Shown: positions 12,690 through 27,598, counted from the stretch's first letter. The stretch is DNA of 64,000 bases from Anisakis pegreffii (GCA_035041965.1 JAPYMA010001220.1:1-64000); one strand, 5' to 3'. Translations and numbers: made by a program. Notes: a model not told the origin generated them from the letters alone.

Positions 12690-14404
12690 ATGAATGGCGA
12701 CTTCAGACTATCTTTAATTCCGAATTATTTATGTCAAAACTTTTAATAAAAACGTTCAGCTATACGTTAGCTTCTTCCTCAGTTTCACGTAAATTGAAGC
12801 ATCAAAATGCTAAATTCAATTTGTGATAAGTGCTACTTAACCCATTTTATGATCAGTATTTTTAATTTTTGAAAAATTCAGTGCAAAATTGCAAAACATT
12901 ACACATAACGGAAGGAGGGAAGTTACTTCGATGAGAAGCACGAGAAACCAATTTCACTTGAGAGGAACAAATTTGAAGCATATATCAAATCAGTGAGAGG
13001 TATTATACCAGACGTTTCTGTGTCGCCAGTTTAGTGCCAAACTTCCCCGCTTCAATACGGTGAATTCCACGAATATTACTTGTATCAAAAATACATGAGA
13101 TTTTGTTCGGGACAACTGATTGAAAAGATTCGCCGTTAAGATGTTTGAAAATCTCTTCGTTGTTGTTGTTGTTGATGTGTTGTTAGTTTGCTGTAGATGC
13201 ATTTATTTTCGTTGAAATTACATGATTTATTTTGTACATTCGATTCGAGATGATGAAGGTTTTTGCTCACATCAATTGCGTTTGAACTGGCTATTAGACA
13301 ACGGAAGAATGAGAAGAATTACGCGATTACGTTTTTTTCCTCGTTTCAAGTTTCCGAGCACAATATTGAATGGGCAAACAATTAATGAACAAATAACGTG
13401 ATGATGTTGCATGAAACAATCTAGAAATAAAATCACATAACGCAATGTTAAACAATATTATTATTATTATTAATGTTTTTGCACACCTCAAATTTATCAT
13501 CACAAATAACATAAACTTCAAAGACGCAAAAAAAAATAACTGCTGATAAATGGTGAATTCCCATGATTGTCATAAGGTGCAATCGTGCAATTTGCGTTTT
13601 CAAAATTTGATTGACTACAACTTTGAATTGCTTTTACACTTAATAAATCATCCACTTCCAAAGTCACACTTAATCGCCGTGAAGTTTTCTTATTTGCGTT
13701 TGTTTTTTTTTGTGCGTTCGTTAACCGATCACAAATTTCCGATTGATCGGAAAAAAACAACATCAATCAGTCTTGGTTGGAAGTGATCATAAACACAGGT
13801 TATTATCAAACTAATTTCTAGATGAGACGATAGTTTTTTGAAGGTTGATAACAAGAATAATCTAAACAAGTAACACATCGAAAACAAAAACGACACTTCG
13901 ACAAAAAACTCTATCGTCGGAAATTCAAAACAAATGAATGTCGTTGACTTCGTGAAAAGTGTAAAAATGTTTGCATCATATCATCATGATATAATCGGTT
14001 ATTGAGTAATTTAGTTGGATAACATTAATTGATAAAGCGAACTATCAATGAGTGTGACTTTGAAACGTAAACTGAATTAGCGACGTACTTTCATACGATA
14101 ATCATTGCTAAAATCACATCATCATTCATGAAATATGATCAATTTGAATCTGATTGATCGAATAATGTGCGGACATTACAGTCAAATCATCGAAACATTC
14201 AATAAGAGCATGTCTTGAGATCATTGTTTCGTTTCTTTCGTTGAATTCCTTTTTTTTTCGACGTGAATATGAGAGAATTTATGGTAATTGTGTATAATTT
14301 CTAGACTTTTCATATGCTAAAAACAAAATTATTCCAAGTGGAAATGCAACAGTAACACATCAGACGAACTGTAAGTAAAGCTTTGGTTGAAATCAGCTAC
14401 AGTG
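12690..14404. other. Intergenic region between convergent genes
   Basis: This separates the 3' ends of the collagen (+) and the phosphoesterase (-). AATAAA occurs at 12684-12689, overlapping the collagen stop, and again near 12744, the likelier poly(A) signal. A short GTT run lies near 13160 and an ATT run near 13458. Otherwise it is A+T-rich with no coding signal I can support. Confidence 0.55.
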
Positions 14405-16549
14405 TCAATCATCGTCGTTGACTTTAGTGTAGCCATCCGGTAAGGGAATATCGAAAATGATCGGATCATATTCACTTCGCATTTTATGATCACAAATCGA
14501 TGCATTGATGAACGTCGTTTTACCGTTCGTTGTGGCGCCATGCATCTGATGAATGTGTCCAAAGATGTGATATTTTGGATTTATGCGTTTCTCGACCGTA
14601 TTCAACAAATCTGCACAGCCAGCCAACACCCCGCCACATTTATTCAAATTGTTGAAATCACCATGACCTGATATCGATAAGCGGCATTAATTGTTAACGT
14701 TCTTCAATGTTTTGGGTATGATCAAATGAAAATTACTCAGTAATGGTTGTTATCATTTGAACTAAACTGATGGTCAAATGATTCCGAAGTGGACGAGAAT
14801 GATTAATGAAAAATTTGCTATAATTTACGAAATATAGTCGATTACGCATGTTACTGGTGTTACTTCAGCTGCATTGCTGGCTCTTTTTTCAGATTATGCG
14901 ATGAGTTTCATTAGTGTGCGACTATGAAAAGTGAATTCGGAAAATGAAAAATTTCTGTCTCAAAACCATTCATCCAACCAATTGCAAACAATTGAATGAA
15001 CTCTGATGTAGCAGTCAAGCGGATCTCTGAGCAGACAAAATGTTTTTTTACCTAGCGGCGGTGTATGCGTAATGAGAACATCAACATCCGATGGGATCAT
15101 GTTCCACTTGTTCATGATCGACTGGCCGCGCGAACGATAGAACGAATAGCCAGGCATGGAATGCCACGGTGTGCCGTAGATTTTCAGTCCAAATAACTGA
15201 AATTAATGAATGACTGCATTAATTTTGGCGATATTATTTACGAATCTAGAAGAACGGTATATAATGAAATAATGACTGGATTCGATGCGATCGGACAGTC
15301 GAAACTGGATTGAAATAAGATCGAATGGCTCAAAAGCGTCGAACTAACCTCAATCTGTCGATCACATAAATAGATACAGTTGCTGAGCATCTCATAGGCC
15401 TTATTAATGCCAAGCATACTCAAGCCAGCCAACTGCCTGTCATTCATCTCTTCACCATCTTCGAAACCAATCTCGTGATTTCCAGCAATAACCAACTTAT
15501 ATTTGTGCGGTAATCTTCCTGGAATATTGCACGAAAGAGTAGCAAGGGAACAAGGTTGTTAAGTAAGGGATAATGTGAATTGTTCATAACAGAGACATAT
15601 GAGCTTGTAATGAGTTACTATTGTAATTGCCATTTGAATAATTACATGAAATATCATTGGTCAATTGCAGATGCTAACTGCATTGCACTTCGTAGTTGGA
15701 ACGGATGGAAAGATGTGATGAACGAAGAGTGAAAGGGAAGTGAACGAGCGATAAGGCACCTACCTATTTCAGCGTTGAACTTGATCACCTCGCCGATATC
15801 ACCATGATCAGTGAAATCACCCGCATGAATGAGCACATCACCGTCTGGGATTATTGGTAGAACCTCTTCGAGTTTTTCGTGTGTATCTGATATACAAACG
15901 AAACGAATCTTATCCTCATACACAGGTGTGTTCAATCTAAATTTTGAACAAATCAGTTCATAATAGATAGTAATTGATAGTGATTTGTTGGCAATTGAAG
16001 TGATTGATAATTTTGATAGCAATTTATAGTGAATATCGAGAGTAATTTTGATTTAATTGCAAAATTTCAATTGATTTTGTTCCATTGTGTAGAGCAATTA
16101 TGTAAAATTGAATGAAACGAATATTAATTGAAGATACGCAATTTGTCTAATTCCCGTCTGGGTAAGTATTTGAATCAGTGTTCAACGGGAAGCAATTCTT
16201 TTGTTTTGCCTGGAAAGATTCCCGCCTGGGAGTGATTTATCTGGGGAGGGAGCAATCTAACTGAAAAATACGGGATCGCAACTTTCGGGAAGTAGAAAAT
16301 AGCTCATCGAAATCCCTTTGGTCTCTACGAGAAACAGTTATTTGTATGCACAGCAAAACGAAAATTAGAGTGTTTGACATATTACTGGATATGTCCCATC
16401 GGATTTACAGAATCATCAGTGTGATAATATGCAGCAAACCTGAGCGTTTTAGCTGGTTCACAAACGCGGCCTTGCCTTAGATACCTTCGCCACAATTCGA
16501 CAGGTTTATTTGATAAAGGATCAACCGGAACATAGATTTTTTCAGTCAT
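14405..16549 (-). CDS. MPPED1/2-type (UPF0046) calcineurin-like metallophosphoesterase (5 exons)
   Basis: A class III phosphodiesterase-like enzyme related to vertebrate MPPED1/MPPED2 (239AB/239FB); the physiological substrate of the family is unsettled. Exons in transcript order: 16549-16440, 15936-15764, 15518-15349, 15196-15052, 14667-14405, in phase, about 286 residues. The two-metal site motifs appear in order: SDTH (about residue 53), HAGDFTDHG, AGNHEIGF, ITHTPPLG and FGHIHQMHG. The last keeps the metal-binding His that is Gly in mammalian MPPED2, so catalysis is plausible. Other family blocks are KIYGTPWHS, LLNTVEKRI and the end PIIFDIPLP. The first exon begins MTEKIYVPVDPLS, short and poorly conserved as usual. 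No signal peptide is present, so it is predicted cytosolic. An acceptor-like TATTCTAG lies 12 nt upstream of the ATG. Confidence 0.9.
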
Positions 16550-19500
16550 AATTAAGGGATTCTAGAATATGACTGCCGAATCCACGGTGTGCTAATATTT
16601 CTTGTGCAAAATGTTGCTTCGAATATACTAGGCTGCGGTGAATCTTCTCAAGATGTCTGGAACGACTGTGGTGAATAATCTTGATGTGCTCGAACTGAAA
16701 CAGCAATTCAATAGGAACTTTGCGCATTCATTTTATCCTGACATCGCAGTCTGTTGACATTGCGATTCATCTTATAAAGATGACAGTCGATAGAAGGCAC
16801 AACATGCTCACTGAAAAGTGTTGACACTCTGTTGGGAATGATGTTGGTTACTATTGATAAGTGGAATATCCACATCTTGAGTGCATGACTGACACTATCA
16901 CTAAGGTCAAGCGCAGATCTGAGCCTAGTGCTAGACTATGGTTGACTGAGTTTAAGTTGGGCTCAGAGGTTCAAGTTTTCGGAGTCAACACTCTTCAGTT
17001 AGCTTGGTACAGCGATGTCGTATTCTCTTGTAATCGCGTTACAAAAACATCAACATGACACGTTTATCCCACGCGGATGGCAAAATATGTCTAAAAAGAT
17101 TAAACGCTTAAAAAGAGATTCCATTTATAGATTTAACTTCGAATTGTGCAAATTTCTGAACAATCATACCAGTGTATACAGCTATACATAATTATGAGCA
17201 CTTCAATATCATCAAAGGTTTATCTCAACGTAGAAATCACAATGAACAAGATAATGCGAGGCCTTGCATATCCCAGAATGGCACATCAACAAGCACAGGA
17301 CAACAAAAGTTCATTTCGTTACCTCAATTCTATTGGAATTCGATTGATGAAATCGAGCAAATGAAACAATGAAATGGAATAATATGCAAGCTGTTCGCTG
17401 ATTTTATATGAACTAATTTGCGAGATAAGCAAATGTATTTGATCAGTATTATATTTTACAAATCATTTCATCTCGTTTTCTTCTCAGGTTTCTGCTTTGC
17501 ATTCATTTATAAAGATAAAAATTGAACTAATTTTCGATATCGACAAAAGAATCTGGCAATTACGAGTGTCAAGCAAAGAATTGCAATCATTACGGTATCT
17601 AATCATTTAGGCCATCTAATTTCGCAATTTTTATTATGCGCACAGAAGAATTATTCATGGGTCTGAGTTCCAGGAAAATAAATCAAACTGAAATCAATAT
17701 GTTCAGCGAAATCAAATGAAAGTGAACCTTAAACAGGATTTTGAAACAAATGGGAGATTAATTCGCATTTTCATAACGCTATCTATTTTCAAGATATCCA
17801 CCAAGATTTCAGTGTGTACATTGGAATCACGAACAGAGAGTAGAATAGAGAATAAAAAATTAAACTTCAATAGAACAGTGGAGATTTTAAGGTCAACAAC
17901 GTGACAAACGATAGACTCGTATCAATCACCAAGGTCGATCAACAATCGATTGCAAATAAATTCATGTGAATATGAGTGAATTATAGCGACGTCGTTCAAA
18001 ATCCACTTAACCAACTCTTTCAAAACTTCATCATTCTTTCAATAACTCCTCAAAGGATGGAACGACCCTTCAAAAAGACAGAAAACCAATTTTAAATTGT
18101 GATATTTGCTTTCGCAATCGAATTGAACTCATATGAAAGCTCACACAAAATTGATCGAAATGTGATGCTGAACATGAAATGTGACGTAACTGAACACACT
18201 GATCAAGACGAAACCAGTTGACTCAAGAATGTGATTCATGTTAAAATGGAAATTTACAATAATTTAACAACATCTCTTACGACCAAAATGCTACGTGACT
18301 ATTAATGTTACAATGATTAAATCGCTGGTTAGAATAGCATTGAAGAGAAGTTGGGTGGTATTCAAAGCTAGACTGAAAGCGATTTTAATGGAAGAAAATT
18401 TGAATGATTTCAATAACTGGGACGGTTCACCATATATGCCGATTGTTTCGGGTTCAATTTATTTCTGAAGGTTTTTGTTACAGCAGTAATCAATTATATC
18501 AAATATTGGTGAGTGAATATTACGATTGAATTGGAATAATCGCGTGATAACAGTTTTTCTCGAGAGATTGTCTGCTGAATTGCTGGTGCGAAACATGATC
18601 TATTACCGACTATCATGATATATATTTTGACTGTATAGTTAAATTCCAAGTTTAAGTTTATGGAGCAGTATTAATATGACGGTAAGGTATAGTCTACGTC
18701 TTCCGATTAACAGATGTTTTGCTGACGAGTGAATATTCCTCCTTTTAAAGTAACGGACCTTTACATCGTTTTTCGGATAATCATGCTTAGACAACTTGGA
18801 CTCTCAAGTTCAGCCTTGAATCTTCAATACTACATAGTGATTTAATGAAATGTGAATTGAGCTTCTTGAGAAGTATATTTAACATGGGGTGAATATCGTT
18901 TACTGATCTAAATGTTGGTGTCATTACAATGGAGATATGTGGCTGTCGTCATCTGCAAGAAGTTGATGCGTAAAGAAGCAGTACTGCGATATTATGGGCA
19001 TCCGTTGATTGAGAGTTTTCATACCCGGGCCATCCGCCCATAGAGAAATATTTGTATGTTATTGTCATTGTAACCACAATATCTTCTCAACAGATTCTTC
19101 AACCTCATATTTTTCAACCAAAATCTACCTTTATGTTCGAAAATTATGCTTTGCTCCAGGATGGTTTCCACATTTCAGAATTTCTATGTTTAGGCCACTT
19201 ACACGCTCAGCTTGCCCAGTGAAACGATAATATTTCACGGTACAGATCATGAATGACATGTATTCTTGAAAATTCTCTCATTCAATGAGGGAATTCCGCT
19301 CGATAGTTATGAGTTCACTTATCAGCAAATTATTAAGAATACACATTAGATTAGTGGTTCTCATATTGGCTAAAATTACGCATTTTGGGTAGTTTGGAGG
19401 TGTCAAGGGGTAATGGAGGGGGCCGGATAATTAGAATTTTGTGGAGTTGTTATTTTATGATAGAACGTCATTGTGATGGTTTTTTGACTTGGGTAAACTC

Positions 19501-22500
19501 TTCATTCTCTTATTTTCTGAATATCACTAGCTCGTCCGGGCCTAACAGGGTTTTCATTCTTTTCCTTAGCTGTTACTAATCGCTCTCATAGCTTTTATCA
19601 CCAAAAGTGTTCTCTTCTGCTAATTTCTCATTCATTTCACTCAACAATCAAAGTCAAATTCTCATTCTATGAAATACATTCTATGATTGATCATTTGACT
19701 GTCGAACGTTGTTGACCAATAATATTCAATTATTGTATTGTTGATTTCGGCTGTCAACATTCGTCAACGTATCCAGTAAATAGTATGTGCTGCTGAATGA
19801 GAAATTGATTCGAACAGTGAAGTGAAATGAGGCGAAGTGAATGAGAAAAAGTCATGAAGAGAACGATATTCGCATGTGATAGCTATGAGAGTGAATACAA
19901 CACGTCTGAAAAGAATGAGAATCCGTTAGAAGTCAGTTTGAAGTGAGCATGTCACAGACAATAGCTTTTCATGCAATCATAATCGACTGCAATAATGAGG
20001 AACATAACGGTCTAAACGGACTAAGAAAAGACATAACCATGTCGAATACCATTATGGAGTTTTGTATCAGAGGGAGAGGTAACGGCGGCCTGCCACATCA
20101 TCAAAAGGATAATGGATCACCTGAACGTGAGAACCACTGCATTAGAAATATGGCTACGGACATTTCAAAGCATTTGATTTGTAAATGAGAAGCAATTCGA
20201 TATTACGGTCGACTATATTTTGCAGGTGTCTTATTCAGGCCATCCGTAAGTTCAGGATTGCTCAATAAGAGTTTTTAATTTTATGATAATCAGATAGAGT
20301 ATGACCTTAAATATGCCAAAGATAGATGTGTTACTGATCGAAAATCCTTCACACTGAAAAGCTAATCGCCTATTTCTGCACATAGTCCGTTATAAAATTA
20401 TGATCATCAACTGCAGAATATATGATCAAAGAATGCAGCATAGCAATTCAACGGGCAGTCATATTCGCTTAATCTTTCCCAGATCTCTCACATCAAAGTC
20501 GCATGAAATGGATAGCGCTCTAGACCGGTCGTAAGATTTCGTGCAATGAAAATACACACAATCAGCAACTATATCAAATAGTAACGATGTTTTTCATCAC
20601 ATTGCTAAACTGTTGCATAGAACTAATCGGATCCATAATGATTCATCAATTGTGAAATCGATTAAGGAATTTCTGAGAAATGATATCATTACGTGAATCA
20701 TCATAACAACAGAAATGACAATAATACTGCTGAATTGGTGATAAATTAATGGTAACAATGATACTAATAATAATAACAATAACAATAATAATATTAATTA
20801 TAATATTACTAATAATATCAATATCAATCATTCTATAAATAACATCAGTCAGGGAATGAATATATCAAAGGAATACAAGGAATACATCACTGCAATGTGT
20901 AATGATAAAAACATGATATCTTATAATGATATCATATCCTATAATTTAAATTATCAATTAATCCATTTGTTTTAAATTGAATTGAAACGCGAATAAGATT
21001 GTCGAAGATGTAGTTGTACATACAATATCATACACATTACAGATACCATTCTCTTACTTCATTTTATGACAGTCAAATTATTCACATGCTCGCATGTTTA
21101 TGTTTGGATGTTTAGATAGGTGAATGCATGGTTACTATGGACAACACTTGTTGTGATCTAATTAAAACTGAATCGTAATTCGGTATTTTCAAAAAAAGGA
21201 GCGATCTTATCTAGGTACTTGTTGCATTAATATGAAGTACTTCAAACGTCTGATAGCTGCCGAATTCAACAACTGAAGCAGATTTGAGTAAAGATATGCG
21301 CGCATAATACCTGTTTAGTTGTTTTGTATGGCATTCGCAGATAAGATGATTGCAACTGTAGGTGGGTGCATGATAGAATTTTAAATTTACACAAACATTT
21401 TGATTGATTTTGCTAGAAATATTTCAGATAATGCGAAAATTTTGAACGTTGGAGACTTGGGAATTTTTGACGTGACATTGATCAATTAGCAATCATCATA
21501 TGAGGACAGACAGCGTTGTTGGCTTAACGGTTCCTGTGAAAATTGAGGTTCGGTGAAAATTTTCAAACTGAAACGTCAAAACGTCAGATTTAGACTGAAC
21601 GATATTTCCGGGTTATTTTTCAGTGATTACCTTTCATGTAGGCTAGTTCAAGCAAAAAAGAAAAACCTTTTGGGATGTTCAACTCGAGGGATTTCAAATT
21701 CTTCAACAAACAAAAAACACCCCTCAAACAGTGTACATCCAAAGAGACCAACAGAAATCCCACAAGTTTCGAACGTTTGTGAGCAGATAATTGACATCGA
21801 TTTTGCGATTTTTATCAGGTTCAATAAGGTGGAAATTAAAATTTGATCCGAGTGAAGATAGTGTAATTTGGAGTCGAATGCATTTCTGTTGCTCTGATTT
21901 TGAGTGAAACGACAACACGAATTACCGTTCAATTTTGTTGTTTGTTGTTTTTCAAATCGCATGACGGCGTTTACGAAATAAAATGAAACTCCACTTACCA
22001 GCAGTATCTGATGAATTCAAATTATTGAATCGACAGTATTTTACTTAAGCAAATTTGTCAGTTGCTGACCTCTTAAGCAATCTCTAAAGGAATTTCAGTG
22101 GGAATATAACAGTGGGAACAATAAGAAATCATGAATTTAGCACTAAGAAACTGTTGCACCAGGAAAGTTTAGGCGTGGACAAGTGCAGTGAATTCAGAGT
22201 GAAAACGTAAAAAATAGACCTCTGACAATATCCATTCAGTATATAGAAACCAGAGAGTGAACGGATAAAGGTGCGCTATGGTAATACAGATGAATGAAAA
22301 TGTTGAATTTAGGAATGATGCAGAATTTTAGGTTATCGTCATTGGTCTCGTCGATGGCATCACGACAACGGTGAAGACGCACATCATGATCACATATCCA
22401 TCAACAAAACAGAGGAGACAATCAATTTCTACGAATAAATTGGCATATTTAGATGAAATATGCCAATTGACATATTATTCAACAAACACACGCACATATT

Positions 22501-23823
22501 ATGAGAATTCGCATATTACGAACAACGCATATTAACTGCCATTATCTAGTTATGATCGACGTCATCGAGCAAACTCTTTGGGTCGATTTTTTTGGCAAAC
22601 TTGAGATCAATTCCGAATTGCTGAATGAAGGAACTATCGTTAACAGGTTCGGAATCATTGAATTGTCGACGCGAATCTGAATCCAACACTAATCACTGAT
22701 TGTAAATGTATTCCAAAACAACAAATCACTGAGAAGAAACTTCATGACGGCTATTGATTATGGCATTGTTCGCTCATTGGTTTCATTCAAAAAGCGAAAA
22801 CTTTTCTAAAGTTCACTCCTTAATTTCTTCATTTTTATGAACTTTCTTCGGTATTGTTCATCACTAAGGTGTCAAAAGACTGAAAATCAGCCAAAGCACA
22901 AATTCAACTCGAACAAATTGAATTGTTCAGCGAGATTTTCACAGTTAAGAAGAAAGGCAGTACTATGAACAGACACAAACATTCGACAAATAATATTGAT
23001 GGAATTCGTTAAATAAGATGAAAAAAATCTCAAGCAATATCGAAATGATTCATGTGTCATAGTGTTTTTGCAATTTCTAGATTTGCTGCTGGAGAACTGG
23101 AAGGAAAATCCGCGATGATGATACAGAGGAACTGAGAACAATGCATAAATGAGTTGATATTCATGGAATTCTTGAATCATGACATCATATTTTCAAATGA
23201 TCGATTTTCATGACAGAATCGATGGATCATAAATAAATTATAAACATGATGAATGCCATCCGTAAGTTTTTTGATGTGATGATGACTTCTTCAGCGAGAT
23301 TTTAGCCGTCAACAGTGTGGATCGGTCATATATTTTGATGGGAGTGAGAAGACATGTGATAGGTTGGTTACCCGACAAGTTGTTTATATGAGAATAAAAA
23401 AGTGGGTAAACACTGGTTGGAATGGAGTGAAATGAAAAATATGGGTATTGAATCCATTAATAAATCGCATAATTTCAGTGGAATGTGTAATACTTAATGG
23501 TGAAATTAATGACTGTTTTTGGGTGGAGAAAACGGGACACTGTTGACCGAATGAGAATTGTTGTTAGATGTGTGAATAAACCAACCGTGAAAGAAAGGTG
23601 AACATTCGAAACGTAAACAATGCACATCGGAAGAAAAACAAGCAAAACAAAACAACCAAGGCTAATGATATCACATTGAAGAGCGATTTGATTCAGAACT
23701 TGTTATTCATAAGTATTTTTGGTGTATAACTAATTCATCGTATTTCGGTAGAATTCAGTATTTCTAAACATCGGCTATTATCGTTTGACTGTACTAGTTG
23801 ACTGCACGGTCACAGTTTGTAAT
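16550..23823. other. Gene-free stretch, 7.3 kb
   Basis: No supported gene on either strand. Reading frames of 60-105 codons occur (near 16.9, 17.2, 19.0, 19.9 and 21.6-21.9 kb), but none shows a domain, signal peptide or paired splice sites. An AAT/AAC tandem tract sits at about 20762-20830, and a small hairpin (GGCATATTT...AAATATGCC) at about 22442-22464. The proximal part presumably holds the phosphoesterase promoter. Confidence 0.55.
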
Positions 23824-25353
23824 AACTGTCACAGCTTAATACGTGCCATAGTCTGTCATAAAGCCGATTGCAAAGTTATTTGCAGAGCTCATCACGTTCA
23901 AGATGTCAGTTGCATGAAATTTTCTTGGAGTTCGCGAGATGGCACCAACCTAGAATGGAGGATTTTTGCACTGCGGTAAGCTTTGACTAGTTTACTGATG
24001 TTTGTTGATCAGTTGCGGTATGAACTATAGAAATCTGAAAATTAGGAAATGTTTGTAGAGATTTTGCTAGGGAAAGAATTTTCGATGACTGAGCAAATTT
24101 ACAAGCATTACGATGAGACGACATTCATTCAACATGGATTGGCTATTAGAAAAGAGCCGAATCTTAGCGCACTTGATCAACCAGCTTCAGTAGCAATCAT
24201 CGTATCGGTATACCATACAGTTTTGAGTGAAACTCTCTTGCGATGGTATGATTCGAAGCCATAACTTAGCAATAGCATTAATTGAATGATGTACCAATAG
24301 AATGGTGTAACAAAGTGGTCAGTCAACGTGGACAGGGTTAAGAGTTATTTATTCACTTTTATTTACCATTCTATTATTTTTATCATTCAACAGTGTCTCT
24401 ATTGCTAAATACTATAAATAAAATGCCATCATAGAGAGTTTCTCAAAACTACGCTATGTATACCGATACGATGATTGCTACTGAAAACTGGTTGATCAAG
24501 AAATTATAAGATTCAGCATAATAGTGAGCAGATGAATATAATAAATCTCATCATTACAATGCTTGACAAATTTGCTCCGATCATCGAAAATTCTTTATAA
24601 GCGATAATTTCAGATTTCTACCGCGAAGCATCAGTAAACTGGTCAAAGCTACCACAGTACAAAAATCCTCCGATTCTAGGTTGATTTTCATCTCATTAAC
24701 AAAAACCCTACAAGCCTTGACATGATAAACACTGAATAACTGCAACAAACTATAACAGACTATCTTTAGACAGTGAAGTATGAACTGTGACCGTGCGATC
24801 AAAAATACTTTAATCGACTGATATCTTTTAACTGTCACAGCTTAATACGTGCCATAGTCTGTCATAAAGCCTATTGCAAAGTTATTTGCAAAGCCCATCA
24901 TGCTCAAGATGTCAGTTGCATGAAATTTTTGTTGGAGTTCGCGAGATGGCACCAACCTAGAATGGAGGATTTTTGTACTGTGGTAAGCTTTGACTAGTTT
25001 ACTGATGTTTGCTGATCAGTTACGGTATGAACTATAGAAATCTGAAAATTAGGAAATGTTTGGGGAGATTTTGCTAGAGAAAGAATTTTCGATGACTGAG
25101 CAAATTTACAAGCATTACGATGAGATGACATTCATTCAACATGGATTGGCTATTAGAAAAGAGCCGAATCTTAGCGCACTTGATCAACCAGCTTCAGTAG
25201 CAATCATCGTATCGGTATACCATACAGTTTCGAGTGAAACTCTCTTGCGATGGCATGATTCGAAGCCATAACTTAGCAATAGCATTAATTGAATGATGTA
25301 CCAATAGAATGGTGTAACAAAGTGGTCAGTCAACGTGGACAGGGTTAAGAGTT
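23824..25353. repeat. Compound repeat: two direct ~524-bp copies around a diverged inverted copy
   Basis: Copy A (23824-24346) and copy C (24830-25353) are direct repeats offset by about 1006-1007 bp and differ at only about 16 sites that I could count (near 97% identity). Between them, about 24363-24820 is a much more diverged inverted copy; for example, GATACGATGATTGCTACTGA on the + strand near 24465 is the reverse complement of part of copy A near 24190. A plus the inverted copy forms a foldback with a short spacer (about 24347-24362); C looks like a later tandem duplication. The 71-codon frames in A (24049-24264) and C (25056-25271) differ mainly by amino-acid-changing substitutions, so they do not look selected as protein. 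Confidence 0.85.
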
Positions 25354-27451
25354 GCCTTCTGTGCAATCTTTATTCACGTGATTGAGGTTGTAATTAAATC
25401 AGTTCATTCCGATTATGGTCTTTGATACTCATATGATCATTTTCGCATTGCTGACTGATTACAAACTGAACACAAAACCATTCGATGAAGGCTCAACAGT
25501 CTTGCTGACCACTGGAGTTACTAACTGCGCAGGCATCCAATCGGTACGATCTCAAGTAACGATCTCAAGTTCAGCTCGAGGCAGAAACTTTTGCTTACAT
25601 CCGAATGGCTTATCGATTAGTTGTTTCAGTGATCAATTTCACCTGATAAAAATAATTGCTTCAATTAGTTTAATTCGAATCAAAAGATTGAGCGAAATGT
25701 ATCATTGTGATTTGCTTATGACATGACTATAATGAATAAAACAACAAGCAACACCATTGGATTAACGATGGCAATCGTCGAAGCCGACTGATCAAACAAA
25801 TATCTATTGACACTGGATAGTGCCCCGAGGCGAACGATTTCTTGCTTTAACGCAATTAGTTCTGAGATTGGATCGAATCGTATGACGTGTGATTGATTGA
25901 TTGATCGAAATTGTTCCACGATCTTACCGTCATATCATGGTAATCGCATATGGATATAATTAACGATATACTTCATATGGACAGAAAATCACTTCCGATA
26001 GAATGAAGTTGTGATCAGTTATTTGCATAGGACACAACAATATTTCAACAGTGATGGAATATCGTGAGAAAGGATTATCTGAGCATTATGACATTACTAT
26101 GATATGACATTAGAACGTGTTAGGTGAATTTGTAACTATGAAGTGAATCTGATCGCGATTGTATTTCCGATCAACGCATTAGGGTGACAGCTGTCTGTTT
26201 GACTTAATTAATCAGATATAGGTGATGAAAGTATCAATGAGAAAGTGAGATATTATCATGAAATTGAGAAGTTCAATTAAGAAATATCAAACGCTGAATT
26301 GAAGTGTTTGAAGAATCATAACTACGATCAAAAATGATCATCTATGACTAGGTGTAGAGCAGTTGCATGAGATTTTGGAGAAGCATTCGAAATAAGCGCT
26401 TAAACTTGAAATAACACGAAGCAATCGGCGACAATTCTCTAGAAACAACGGAAACAATTTGTGGGCAATCGGTCGTTTGATCAAATAAACGAAATGAATG
26501 ATGAAACAGTTGATAAGTACTAAAAACCTTCGATGTTTTCAAAAATTTGTTACTGCTGCTTCAATAATTTATCACTTAATGTCGACATTTAATTAAATTC
26601 CAGTTTTGTGGTTTTATCACAGCGAACGTTGCACTTTTCAATCGTCTTGTCAATTACAACGTGGTGTTTATTCAGTTGAATTAAAGAAGAAACTGAGAGG
26701 ATTGTCTTCAAATTGAAACAATTGCGAGCTACATATGGATGTGTCTAATAAAAAATGAATGAATATAATACGATATGAATAATCAATTCGTATAAGTGAA
26801 ACAATTTTGAATGTTTGTTTGAGATTTGTCTCCAATGAAAAATTGTTTGATGAAAAACAGTGGCTGTCACAGCTGAAAGAGTTGGAACAGGTTTGTGACT
26901 TTCACACATTATTACTTGATCGTTGCGAACAGATCAATGGATAGAGCTGCACGCAACTAGATGCATGAATTGGATTGAGATTCAGCCACACAACCCAGTT
27001 GAATCATTCCAATTAGCGAATCAAATCAGCAGATCATGTCATACGATAACAAAGATTTGACAAAAACTACTCTAGAGATAATCGCTTGGCGATTGTTTGT
27101 ATGAAATAATCGCTTGATGATTGTTTGTATAATAAACATCCGAAATAGCTATTCATTTCAGTGGTTAGTTTTCGAGCGATTCGTTGAATTCATGCGATAT
27201 ATTCACATATCCAATACTTATATATGTACATATAGATAGGTAATGTTTACAGAATAATTCATGCACGAAGAACAAAAACGGCTGCTTTATGATTGCTCAA
27301 CAGCACATGCATAATAGATAAATGTAAATACTAGAACTGATGAATGCATGTGAATCTCAATAAACGTTGTTCAGAATCATTTATGGAAATCATTTGAACG
27401 AACGAAAGAAAAACCGAGCAGAAATTCGTTAAATTCTTATAAGTCAATTTA

Positions 27452-27598
27452 GTTTTATTGAGTTGTCGCATCTTTTACTGTTGCTTTTGTTGCTATTAGA
27501 ATGGTGATTATTCAAAGAAATTGTTGTTTTATTGAGTTGTCGCATTTTTTACTGTTGCTTTGTTGCTATTACAATGGTGATTATTCAATGAAATTGTT
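27452..27598. repeat. Tandem duplication, 2 x ~74 bp
   Basis: Copies 27452-27525 and 27526-27598 both run GTTTTATTGAGTTGTCGCAT through ATGGTGATTATTCAA-GAAATTGTT, with only a few substitutions and a single-base length difference. It is non-coding and simple, probably a replication-slippage duplication. Confidence 0.85.

Noticed and set aside
24049..25271. Paralogous 71-codon frames starting MFVEILLGKEF and MFGEILLEKEF
   Set aside because: They lie inside the repeat copies, and the differences between copies within the frame are mainly amino-acid-changing, so there is no sign of protein-level selection.
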